A DNA stretch of 23,780 nt from a virus: IMG/VR virus record IMGVR_UViG_3300028196_000092, positions 1 to 23,780 of that record, one strand, 5' to 3'. Below the pieces are notes generated by a model. That model was given only the letters and a program-made list of their open reading frames with translations. It searched no databases and was not told the origin of the DNA. This document shows positions 14,585-20,045 of this stretch, piece by piece. The position numbers were made by a program, and so were the translations under genes. Within the stretch, counting starts at the first letter, position 1. Every line of letters starts with the position of its first letter.

Positions 14585-15093
14585 ACATTTTCGTCACAAA
14601 TGAAAGTCCAGTCAAGTCTGCAGAGATTCTACCTGACAAGCACATCGTCAAGATGCCTCTGGAGACGTGTCAGATGCTCGCTATCGTTGCATCAGACAAG
14701 TGGGGGCATGGTTATGGTACTTTGCCTAAGGCAGACGGCACACCCTATGCTACAGAGAAGGGAGCGTTCCGTAATCACCCATGCACCAAGTGGGCAAACG
14801 AGACTGTAGAAAACTCTAGATGGTTGCTTGCTCACGGTATAGCATTATGTGAAGAGTATTTCACTCGATATGGTAAATGTCATACTTGCTTTAAAACTCT
14901 CCTTGCTGCTGATGAGATCATTCCTTATGTGAAATGGGATGACCACACTCCTTTTGTCTTTGCTGGACCTGACGAGTATAAGTATGATACAAGCATTGAT
15001 ATTTTCACTGCTTACAAGATGTATATTGCATCTAAACCTTGGGTGTGTGATAATTACCTTCGTCTCCCCCACCGTAAACCTGATTGGATTTGA
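14581..15093 (+). CDS. Conserved hypothetical, MNIFV...DKHIVKMPLE family
   Basis: 170 residues. The N-terminus MNIFVTNESPVKSAEILPDK followed by HIVKMPLETCQMLAIVAS is strongly patterned, and I recall the same DKHVVKMxLExxQML motif in other marine phages without a function. Further conserved-looking parts are FRNHPCTKWANETVENSRWL, a CHTCF segment and a C-terminal YRxYYxxK-like end (AYKMYIASKPWV). Asp, Lys, His and Glu near the N-terminus could form an active site, so an enzyme is possible. The gene is coupled by ATGA to the membrane protein before it and ends two bases before the gene 44 ATG. Confidence 0.78.
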   Translation: MNIFVTNESPVKSAEILPDKHIVKMPLETCQMLAIVASDKWGHGYGTLPKADGTPYATEKGAFRNHPCTKWANETVENSRWLLAHGIALCEEYFTRYGKCHTCFKTLLAADEIIPYVKWDDHTPFVFAGPDEYKYDTSIDIFTAYKMYIASKPWVCDNYLRLPHRKPDWI

Positions 15094-15095
15094 TT

Positions 15096-16037
15096 ATGAG
15101 TAACTTTATTTGGGTCGAGAAGTATCGACCACAGACCATTCAGGAATGTATCCTTCCTGAAGATACAAAGAAAATGTTCCAAGATTTTCTAAATAAGGGT
15201 GAGATTCCCAACATGCTACTAGCGGGTCCTCCAGGAATCGGTAAGACTACAGTAGCAAAAGCACTGTGTAATGAACTAGGAGTAGATTTTTATGTCATCA
15301 ATGGGTCCGATGAAGGACGATTCTTGGATACTGTCAGAAACAATGCGAAGAACTTTGCTTCGACCGTATCGCTTCAAGCAACTGCAAAACACAAAGTCAT
15401 CATCATTGATGAAGCAGATAACACGTCCAATGATGTACAACTCTGTTTACGGGCGTTTATTGAGGAGTTTGCTGGTAACTGCAGATTCATCTTCACCTGT
15501 AACTACAAAAATAAAATTCTCGAACCACTCCACTCCCGATGCACAGTCGTTGAGTTTGGGATCAAAGGAAAAGAACGAGCAAAGATTGCCAACGGTTTCT
15601 TCGTTAGACTTCAAGAAATCCTCACAGGTGAAGGCATCGAGTACGAAAACAAAGTACTCGCTGAACTCATCGGAAAGCACTTCCCAGACTGGAGACGAGT
15701 CCTTAACGAGTGTCAGCGATACTCCGTGGCTGGTAAGATTGATTCGGGGATCCTTGCGTCGTTTGGGGATATCGCAGTAAATGATCTGGTCAAGAATCTC
15801 AAGGAGAAGAACTTTACTGAAGTCCGTAAGTGGATCGTTTCTAATCTGGACAATGATCCCAATGTACTTCTGCGTCGTGCTTACGATGCTCTTTATGAAG
15901 TTCTGGACGGTCCTAGCATTGCTGCTGCTGTGCTCATTGTTGCTAAGTATCAGTATCAATCGGCATTTGTCGCAGACCAAGAGATCAACCTCTTGGCGGC
16001 AATGACTGAGATAATGGTAGAATGCGAGTTCAAGTGA
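15096..16037 (+). CDS. 44: Clamp loader ATPase subunit gp44
   Basis: 313 residues from the ATG at 15096 (T4 gp44: 319). It is an AAA+ clamp loader of the RFC small-subunit type: VEKYRPQTIQECILP start, Walker A GPPGIGKT (44-51), Walker B IIIDEAD (Asp105, Glu106), and the SRC arginine-finger motif LHSRC (147-149). Four gp44 and one gp62 open the gp45 ring and load it at primer-template junctions. A TTG in frame at 15084 is less likely, since MSNFIWVEKYRP agrees with the family start. The end overlaps the next small gene by 16 bases. Confidence 0.96.
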   Translation: MSNFIWVEKYRPQTIQECILPEDTKKMFQDFLNKGEIPNMLLAGPPGIGKTTVAKALCNELGVDFYVINGSDEGRFLDTVRNNAKNFASTVSLQATAKHKVIIIDEADNTSNDVQLCLRAFIEEFAGNCRFIFTCNYKNKILEPLHSRCTVVEFGIKGKERAKIANGFFVRLQEILTGEGIEYENKVLAELIGKHFPDWRRVLNECQRYSVAGKIDSGILASFGDIAVNDLVKNLKEKNFTEVRKWIVSNLDNDPNVLLRRAYDALYEVLDGPSIAAAVLIVAKYQYQSAFVADQEINLLAAMTEIMVECEFK

Positions 16038-16222
16038 ACAAGAACGAACTAGAAGAACTCAGATATGATGTAGCACATCATATGCTCAGTAAGATGAGTG
16101 CTGGTTCTCAGTTTCAATATGCACTAGATCGTATGCTTCAACTCTATGATCACTACTCTGAAAAAGAACTAAAAGAGATGTTACCTAAATCAAAGAAAAA
16201 AGGTAAAGGTGGGGGATTTTAA
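16022..16222 (+). CDS. Small basic-tailed helical protein
   Basis: 66 residues: helical NKNELEELRYDVAHHMLSKM, then FQYALDRMLQLYDHYSEKEL, ending in a basic Gly/Lys tail (KSKKKGKGGGF). No family is recognised. Two amphipathic helices plus a basic tail would suit a small nucleic-acid or protein adaptor. It starts inside the end of gene 44 and ends in TAATG shared with the next gene, so it is part of the clamp-loader unit. The end-to-end coupling on both sides argues that it is a real gene. Confidence 0.7.
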   Translation: MRVQVNKNELEELRYDVAHHMLSKMSAGSQFQYALDRMLQLYDHYSEKELKEMLPKSKKKGKGGGF

Positions 16223-16404
16223 TGCCACATGAATTCGATTACGTTGAAGCACCCGCTGAAGGTAAAGTTGATAAGTGGGGGTTTACTATCAAACCCACAA
16301 TCTCAGATACTGCTGCTACTCTTATCTGTTTAAGGAATGCCCCTTGCGGCACAGACAAAAAACAAATTGAAAGACTAATTAAACACTATCAGGAATTAAA
16401 ATGA
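16222..16404 (+). CDS. Small hypothetical protein
   Basis: 60 residues, beginning MPHEFDYVEAPAEGKVDKWG and ending in a helical basic KKQIERLIKHYQELK. Two Cys (LICLRNAPCG) are spaced as C-x5-C, too few for a zinc site. No family is recognised. The start shares TAATG with the upstream gene and the stop overlaps the Sm-like gene by ATGA. Confidence 0.65.
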   Translation: MPHEFDYVEAPAEGKVDKWGFTIKPTISDTAATLICLRNAPCGTDKKQIERLIKHYQELK

Positions 16405-16685
16405 ATGTAAAACTGCTACGCATCAGCACTGGCGAAGAAATCGTTGCTGAGATTGTTGAAGAGAATGATGAGACCATCACTGTAAGGAATGGACTGGTCT
16501 GTGTCCCTCAGGCACAGAGTGTTGGATTTATCCCTTGGGCAACTGTGGTTGATAAGCAAGAACCTGAGATTACAGTAGGACGACAGTTCATTGTTTATAT
16601 CGCAGCAGTTGACCCTACTGTAAAAAACAAGTATAGTGAAATGTTCGGTGGTATCACCACTCCTGAAAAGAAACTCATTCTGTGA
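16401..16685 (+). CDS. Sm-like (LSM-fold) protein, copy 2
   Basis: 94 residues, the most compact of the four Sm-like genes. MNVKLLRISTGEEIVAEIVE gives the strand, S/TGEE turn and second strand of the Sm1 part. NDETITVRNGLVCVPQ and FIPWATVV follow, and REF-like QFIVYIAAVDP with NKYSEMF closes the fold. It is the copy closest to the marine Sm-like protein of presumed cyanophage origin whose crystal structure I recall. The function is unknown; ring formation and RNA or single-stranded DNA binding are inferred from the fold. It is coupled on both sides, to a 60-residue gene (ATGA) and to the Dam methyltransferase (TGATG). Confidence 0.85.
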   Translation: MNVKLLRISTGEEIVAEIVEENDETITVRNGLVCVPQAQSVGFIPWATVVDKQEPEITVGRQFIVYIAAVDPTVKNKYSEMFGGITTPEKKLIL

Positions 16686-17527
16686 TGAAGTCTTATAAAA
16701 CCCCTTTAAGATATCCAGGCGGTAAGTCTCGTGCTTGCCAAAAGATGGATGTGTATTTCCCTGACCTGAGGGAGTATAAAGAATATCATGAACCATTTCT
16801 TGGTGGAGGCAGTGTTGCCATTCACGTCACTAAGAAGTATCCTCACTTGGATATCTGGGTAAATGACTTGTATAAACCTCTATATAACTTCTGGAGGGTC
16901 CTACAGGATTCTGGTGCTGATCTTGCTGAGAGAATTGGTGAACTGAAGTCACAGCACCCTGAACCTGGATCTGCTAAAGATCTATTTTTGAAGTCAAAGG
17001 AGACTGTAAATGACTATAATGAATCGGATTTATCTCGCGCAGCTGCTTTTTATATCGTTAATAAGTGTAGTTTTAGTGGTCTCACTGAATCATCATCCTT
17101 CAGCAAACAAGCAAGTGTCTCCAACTTCTCAATGCGAGGCATCGAAAAACTTCCAGGGTATTCCCAATTAATCAAAGATTGGAAAATTACTAATCTCAGT
17201 TATGAACAACTCCTTACTGATAACAAAGAGTGCTTCACCTACCTTGATCCCCCCTACGACATACGAGATAATCTATATGGAAGGAAGGGGAGTATGCATA
17301 ACGGATTCAACCACGACGATTTTGCTGCCGATTGTGATCGGTCTATTGCTCCTCAACTCATATCTTATAATTCGTCTCAACTGGTCAAAGAACGTTTCCA
17401 AGGGTGGGAAGTAGGTGAGTTTGACCTTACATACACAATGAGATCTGTAGGCGAGTATATGCGCGAGCAAAAAGAACGAAAAGAACTTTTACTTTTTAAC
17501 TATGACAAACCCCAATCAGTTATATGA
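16685..17527 (+). CDS. dam: Dam-type adenine-N6 DNA methyltransferase (D12 class)
   Basis: 280 residues from the ATG at 16685, which overlaps the upstream stop; a GTG at 16682 is also possible. LRYPGGKSRACQKM (8-21) and EPFLGGGSVAIHV (36-48, AdoMet loop, FxGxG-like) precede the catalytic DPPY (188-191), the order of the D12 alpha class. Such enzymes methylate adenine, commonly in GATC; site specificity cannot be read from the motifs. GATC sites are plentiful across this window, so it does not look purged. The likely role is protecting phage DNA from host restriction or marking it. It is unusual to find it within the clamp-loader cluster, between gp44 and gp62, which suggests insertion of an accessory gene. 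Confidence 0.9.
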   Translation: MKSYKTPLRYPGGKSRACQKMDVYFPDLREYKEYHEPFLGGGSVAIHVTKKYPHLDIWVNDLYKPLYNFWRVLQDSGADLAERIGELKSQHPEPGSAKDLFLKSKETVNDYNESDLSRAAAFYIVNKCSFSGLTESSSFSKQASVSNFSMRGIEKLPGYSQLIKDWKITNLSYEQLLTDNKECFTYLDPPYDIRDNLYGRKGSMHNGFNHDDFAADCDRSIAPQLISYNSSQLVKERFQGWEVGEFDLTYTMRSVGEYMREQKERKELLLFNYDKPQSVI

Positions 17528-17651
17528 GGATATGGGAAAACTCAATGCACTCTATGAAGAGTTGCTTTGGGACCATGAAGATGTTCTTGAGTTCGTAGCA
17601 GATTACGAGAACGACCAGATTATTATCAGGAACAAGACTAAGAACGGATGA
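17502..17651 (+). CDS. Acidic 49-residue microprotein
   Basis: 49 residues starting MTNPNQLYEDMGKLNALYEE and ending NDQIIIRNKTKNG. It is acidic and helical (LLWDHEDVLEFVADYE), with no Cys and no membrane segment. It starts 26 bases inside the end of the dam gene in another frame, and its stop overlaps the next ATG (ATGA at 17648). The chain of overlaps, and a sequence I recall as conserved near gp62 in other cyanophages, support it. The function is unknown. Confidence 0.62.
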   Translation: MTNPNQLYEDMGKLNALYEELLWDHEDVLEFVADYENDQIIIRNKTKNG

Positions 17652-17812
17652 AAAGACTGGGACGTATTTGGAAATATAGTTTAGGGAGTTTCTCTGATGA
17701 CAAAACCCACAGGTATGATAACTACGTGGTTATGGTACGGAGTGCTATATTTCTTTCTTATCTCGTTACTAATTGTTTTATTATTGCAGGAGTGGTCCGA
17801 CATTGGAACTAA
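17648..17812 (+). CDS. 54-residue single-helix membrane microprotein before gp62
   Basis: 54 residues: a basic start MKRLGRIWKYSLGSFSDDKT, then a single hydrophobic segment (about residues 29-50: MVRSAIFLSYLVTNCFIIAG) and a short C-terminus (VRHWN). The basic N-terminus favours N-inside topology. It overlaps the gene before by 4 bases and gp62 by 10 bases. The function is unknown; the position in the clamp-loader unit, like the membrane protein after gp45, hints at membrane contact by replication-unit products. Confidence 0.65.
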   Translation: MKRLGRIWKYSLGSFSDDKTHRYDNYVVMVRSAIFLSYLVTNCFIIAGVVRHWN

Positions 17813-18177
17813 AAGATTGGTTGAATTCTATCAACATTAACAAGAGAGATCTTCGCCTTGAAGATCCAGACGCAAAATATCCAGCATATATTGTGAATCG
17901 CTGTATGTCCGGTCAACTGGACACGGTTCTGTATGCGAATGAAATGAACTTGAACTCACACTTAGACCCTAACCTCCAGTATTCGTTCATGCTAAATAGT
18001 GTGAGGAAACGGAAAAGATTCTCTCCGTGGCTCCGAAAGGACGAGATCAGAGATTTAGATTATGTCAAACGTTATTATGGATATAATAACGAGAAAGCAA
18101 AACAGGCTCTGAGCATTCTTACCAAAGAACAATTATTATTCATTAAATCTAAATTTGAGACTGGAGGAAAAAGATGA
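17803..18177 (+). CDS. 62: Clamp loader small subunit gp62 (TTG start)
   Basis: 124 residues from the TTG at 17803 (T4 gp62: 187; cyanophage versions are shorter). The product would start MELKDWLNSININKRDL. Family features from memory are VNRCMSGQLDTVLYANEMNL, a basic KRKRFSPWLRKDE segment and YYGYNNEKAKQALSIL. gp62 joins four gp44 subunits to complete the loader. There is no ATG before codon 46 or so, so a TTG start is likely; AGGAG (17788-17792) lies 10 bases upstream. A TTG at 17773 would add ten residues and fits the family less well. The stop overlaps the regA start (ATGA). Confidence 0.9.
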   Translation: MELKDWLNSININKRDLRLEDPDAKYPAYIVNRCMSGQLDTVLYANEMNLNSHLDPNLQYSFMLNSVRKRKRFSPWLRKDEIRDLDYVKRYYGYNNEKAKQALSILTKEQLLFIKSKFETGGKR

Positions 18178-18605
18178 TTCAAGAACCTGAAGTTCACTGG
18201 TCGGCAGACCAGATGATTGAAATTACGTTGAATGAACCAGATGACTTTTTAAAGGTTCGTGAAACTCTGACACGTATCGGGGTTGCATCCCGTAAAGAGA
18301 AAAAGATTTATCAGTCCTGCCATATTCTGCATAAGCAGGGACGATATTACATTGTCCACTTTAAGGAACTGTTTGCCCTGGACGGCAAGCATGCTAACCT
18401 GACGGTGAACGATGTCCAGAGACGCAACAGAATTATCCAACTGCTTTGTGACTGGGGTCTGGTGAGTGTTATTTCACCAGAGAAGGTCACAGACATTGCA
18501 CCCTTGAATCAAATCAAGGTGCTAGCATATAAGGAGAAGCACGAGTGGGTGCTTGAGACCAAGTATAATATCGGTAAGAAGAAGAAAGTAGAAACAACCG
18601 AATAA
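18174..18605 (+). CDS. regA: Translational repressor RegA
   Basis: 143 residues from the ATG at 18174 (T4 RegA: 122). From Met14 (base 18213) the match to T4 is close: MIEITLNEPDDFLKVRETLT, then YQSCHILHKQGRYYIVHFKE, a W-GL element and KEKHEWVLETKYNIG. RegA binds AU-rich start regions of early mRNAs, including replication genes, and blocks ribosomes; T4 RegA also represses itself. GGAGG (18163-18167) six bases before 18174 favours the longer start, giving 13 extra residues (MIQEPEVHWSADQ) plus a basic C-terminal tail (KKKKVETTE) absent from T4. The start at 18213 has only a weak ribosome site. The gene ends the clamp unit and is followed by a terminator. Confidence 0.96.
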   Translation: MIQEPEVHWSADQMIEITLNEPDDFLKVRETLTRIGVASRKEKKIYQSCHILHKQGRYYIVHFKELFALDGKHANLTVNDVQRRNRIIQLLCDWGLVSVISPEKVTDIAPLNQIKVLAYKEKHEWVLETKYNIGKKKKVETTE

Positions 18606-18611
18606 AAAAGT

Positions 18612-18636
18612 AGGGGATTCACTGTCCCCTTTTTTT
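18612..18636 (+). terminator. Intrinsic terminator after regA
   Basis: AGGGGA (18612-18617) and TCCCCT (18625-18630) pair around a 7-base loop, followed by T through 18636. An upstream A-run (18604-18609) could pair with the T-run and make it work in both directions. It closes the clamp and clamp-loader unit. Confidence 0.88.
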
Positions 18637-18646
18637 ATGTTTTATG

Positions 18647-18654
18647 CTTAAATA
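18647..18654 (+). promoter_or_regulatory. Late-promoter-like CTTAAATA before hsp20
   Basis: CTTAAATA lies 10 bases after the regA terminator and 58 bases before the hsp20 ATG. It resembles CTAAATA/TATAAATA late boxes, with 6 of 8 matches to the T4 form. No sigma70 -35/-10 pair was found in this gap. Confidence 0.35.
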
Positions 18655-18659
18655 GTATT

Positions 18660-18676
18660 GGATGCCTTCGGGGTCC
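18660..18676 (+). other. TTCG-capped leader hairpin of hsp20
   Basis: GGATGCC and GGGTCC-type arms pair (one T-G pair, one bulged G) around a TTCG loop in the hsp20 leader. It is short and may stabilise the mRNA 5' end. AAAGGAGA before the hsp20 ATG is a strong ribosome-binding site. Confidence 0.35.
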
Positions 18677-18711
18677 ACACAATCTAATCTCGCTTTAAAA
18701 GGAGAAGTACA

Positions 18712-19146
18712 ATGGTAAACATTCAGAAGTTTCATTCTGCTGATTTAAATTCTTTGGTAGACCGTATAAATAAGTATAGCATCGGTATGGATGATATATT
18801 TGATAGATTATCCCACGTCCATGAAACGCAGGGGAATTATCCTCCATACAACCTAGTTCAAATCAGCAATACGGAATCACGACTTGAACTAGCACTTGCT
18901 GGATTTAAACAAAAAGAATTAAATGTTTACACTCAAGACGGAAAACTATTTGTCGAAGGAACAAAAGAAGAACCAAAAGAAGAACCAACATACCACCACA
19001 GAGGAATGGCTCAGAGATCTTTCACCAGATCTTGGACACTCGGTGATGAAACGGAAGTTAGATCAGTTGCTTTTGAGAATGGGTTACTGACTGTTGAATT
19101 GAGTAAAGTAGTACCAGATCATCACCAAAGAAAGAATTGGTTTTAA
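18712..19146 (+). CDS. hsp20: Small heat shock protein Hsp20
   Basis: 144 residues. The alpha-crystallin domain runs from about residue 45 to 135: YNLVQISNTESRLELALAGF, ELNVYTQDGKLFVEGTKEE, RSFTRSWTLGD and AFENGLLTVELSKVVP, matching the usual strand order and the G-x-L-x-V-x(4)-P end. There is a helical N-terminal arm (DRINKYSIGMDDIFDRLS) and a short C-terminal tail (QRKNWF) without a clear I-x-I. Small heat shock proteins hold unfolding proteins for refolding; hsp20 is almost universal in cyanomyoviruses and may protect phage assembly or photosystem proteins. The gene has its own leader between a terminator and the start, with strong ribosome-binding site AAAGGAGA. Confidence 0.96.
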   Translation: MVNIQKFHSADLNSLVDRINKYSIGMDDIFDRLSHVHETQGNYPPYNLVQISNTESRLELALAGFKQKELNVYTQDGKLFVEGTKEEPKEEPTYHHRGMAQRSFTRSWTLGDETEVRSVAFENGLLTVELSKVVPDHHQRKNWF

Positions 19147-19171
19147 TATCCTGACTAATTTTTGCTACGGT

Positions 19172-19199
19172 TGATACAGAAGTGTATCACTATGATACA
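19172..19199 (+). repeat. Triple alternating heptamer (operator-like)
   Basis: TGATACA (19172-19178), TGTATCA (19183-19189) and TGATACA (19193-19199) alternate in orientation with spacers of 4 and 3 bases. Each neighbouring pair forms a perfect inverted repeat. The array lies just upstream of a TATAAT and of the microprotein cluster. It could be a regulator binding site, or RNA that switches between two hairpins. Confidence 0.75.
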
Positions 19200-19209
19200 C
19201 TATACTCTA

Positions 19210-19215
19210 TATAAT
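19210..19215 (+). promoter_or_regulatory. Promoter -10 TATAAT before the microproteins
   Basis: A perfect TATAAT lies 24 bases before the ATG at 19240. No good -35 is found at 16-18 bp; that place holds the heptamer repeats, which would fit activator dependence. Transcription would start near 19222, followed by AGGAGGT (19229-19235). Confidence 0.5.
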
Positions 19216-19239
19216 TATGTAATCGATTAGGAGGTATCA

Positions 19240-19323
19240 ATGAACTTCACCACCACTGCTTTAGCAGCTGGCGCTCTAATGACTATTTTTGTTGGAGTTC
19301 CCATTACTGCAATTGTTTCTTAG
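19240..19323 (+). CDS. 27-residue membrane microprotein
   Basis: The frame begins MNFTTTALAAGALMTIF and ends VGVPITAIVS, almost entirely hydrophobic: one membrane helix. The ribosome site AGGAGGT (19229-19235) is full consensus with 4 bases to the ATG, the best in the window, which is the main argument that this tiny frame is translated. I cannot assign it. The stretch with FVGVPITAI faintly recalls the first helix of PsbZ (VGVPVAYA), but that is too short to count. It starts a three-gene cluster of membrane microproteins; tiny single-helix subunits are typical of photosynthetic complexes, so a photosystem-related role is a guess. Confidence 0.62.
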   Translation: MNFTTTALAAGALMTIFVGVPITAIVS

Positions 19324-19326
19324 ACC

Positions 19327-19401
19327 ATGGAAATTCTAGTAATTATCGCAGTACTCTCAGCAACAACATTCGGTGCTTATAAAATGACTCCAATACAATG
19401 A
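19327..19401 (+). CDS. 24-residue membrane microprotein
   Basis: It reads MEILVIIAVLSATTFGAYKM followed by TPIQ: a single hydrophobic segment of about 16 residues and a short polar end. It begins three bases after the previous stop, without its own ribosome site, and its stop overlaps the next ATG (ATGA at 19398). It is plausible only as the middle member of a coupled cluster. Confidence 0.45.
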   Translation: MEILVIIAVLSATTFGAYKMTPIQ

Positions 19402-19523
19402 TAAATGATATTAAATCATCTGCTCTTGCATTTGTCTATGCTTGGGCAGTTATTCTCGTTCCACTTGTACTCGTATCGTCTATCGTTAGTTTAGCAAATC
19501 CACAGACACAAGAATCTATCTAA
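19398..19523 (+). CDS. 41-residue single-helix membrane protein
   Basis: A polar start MINDIKSSA leads into LAFVYAWAVILVPLVLVSSI, a clear membrane helix, then a polar end SLANPQTQESI. The layout (short polar N-terminus, one helix, short polar tail) is that of small subunits of membrane complexes. No family is recognised. The start overlaps the preceding stop (ATGA). A CTAAATA box overlaps its stop codon and a terminator follows. Confidence 0.6.
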   Translation: MINDIKSSALAFVYAWAVILVPLVLVSSIVSLANPQTQESI

Positions 19524-19526
19524 ATA
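19520..19526 (+). promoter_or_regulatory. CTAAATA box (late-promoter-like)
   Basis: An exact CTAAATA overlaps the stop codon of the third microprotein. Because a strong terminator begins 23 bases downstream, a transcript starting here would be only about 60 bases long. It is either a chance match or the start of a short terminated RNA. Confidence 0.3.
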
Positions 19527-19548
19527 AAGTATATCGTCGTCGCAGACG

Positions 19549-19590
19549 GAGGGGGAACTGGCAAAATCCAGTTGCAACCCCTCTTTTTTT
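19549..19590 (+). terminator. Long two-part terminator hairpin
   Basis: GAGGGG (19549-19554) pairs with CCCCTC (19578-19583), and inside it AACTGG (19556-19561) pairs with CCAGTT (19568-19573). Seven T follow (19584-19590). It closes the Hsp20/microprotein region. Confidence 0.92.
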
Positions 19591-19600
19591 ATGCTATACT
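19572..19600 (+). promoter_or_regulatory. Sigma70-type promoter for the polymerase unit
   Basis: TTGCAA (19572-19577, 4 of 6), a 17-bp spacer made of terminator stem and T-tract, then TATACT (19595-19600, 5 of 6) with TG plus one base before it (extended -10). Transcription would start near 19607, 16 bases before the ATG at 19623. It would drive the Sm-like genes, gene 43 and uvsX. Confidence 0.62.
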
Positions 19601-19622
19601 ACCAGAAGGAAAATACTGATTT

Positions 19623-20045
19623 ATGAGCGTACAAATTGCACTACTAAAGTCCGGTGAGGAAGTCATCGCAGATATCAAGGAGTTTCGTGACTCTGATGAT
19701 AATCTAGTATCCTACTTCTTTGGTGAACCCCACTGTATTAAAATTAAAACTCAAGAGATTCTGATTGAAGCAGAAGATGCTCCTCCAAAGCATGAGTTGA
19801 TTTTTTATAAGTGGATGGGATTATCCAAGGATAAGGATATCATTGTAAATAAAGATTGGGTGGTTTGCATTGCTGACCCACTCGATTCAATTGTAGAATC
19901 TTACGAAAGGAGGAATAGTGGAAGAGACCAACTTAGCAACAGACGAGATGATGTTGCCGCCAGACTCGATGATGCCGGAACCGGAACTCCCGACAGTTCA
20001 GGTACTTTGCTTAACGAACAGGTTACTTTTACTGAGCAAGATTGA
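19623..20045 (+). CDS. Sm-like (LSM-fold) protein, copy 3, with overprinted tail
   Basis: 140 residues. VQIALLKSGEEVIADIKEF is the family start (strand, SGEEV turn, strand). LIFYKWMGLSKDKDIIVNKD and WVVCIADPLDSIVESYERR give the W/DKD/ADP end shared with the other copies. The domain ends at residue 98, exactly where the overlapping GTG gene begins (19918). Residues 99-140 are a low-complexity, Asp/Arg/Ser/Thr-rich tail (RDDVAARLDDAGTGTPDSS) that has no counterpart in copies 1 and 2, so it probably exists because the DNA is constrained by the second frame. The function is unknown; nucleic-acid binding is an inference from the fold. AAGGA lies 12 bases before the ATG. It is the first gene of the polymerase unit. 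Confidence 0.8.
   Translation: MSVQIALLKSGEEVIADIKEFRDSDDNLVSYFFGEPHCIKIKTQEILIEAEDAPPKHELIFYKWMGLSKDKDIIVNKDWVVCIADPLDSIVESYERRNSGRDQLSNRRDDVAARLDDAGTGTPDSSGTLLNEQVTFTEQD

Noticed and set aside
15447-15980. 177-codon open frame on the - strand inside gene 44
   Set aside because: Antisense shadow of a conserved gene, with no start signal and no recognisable protein features.
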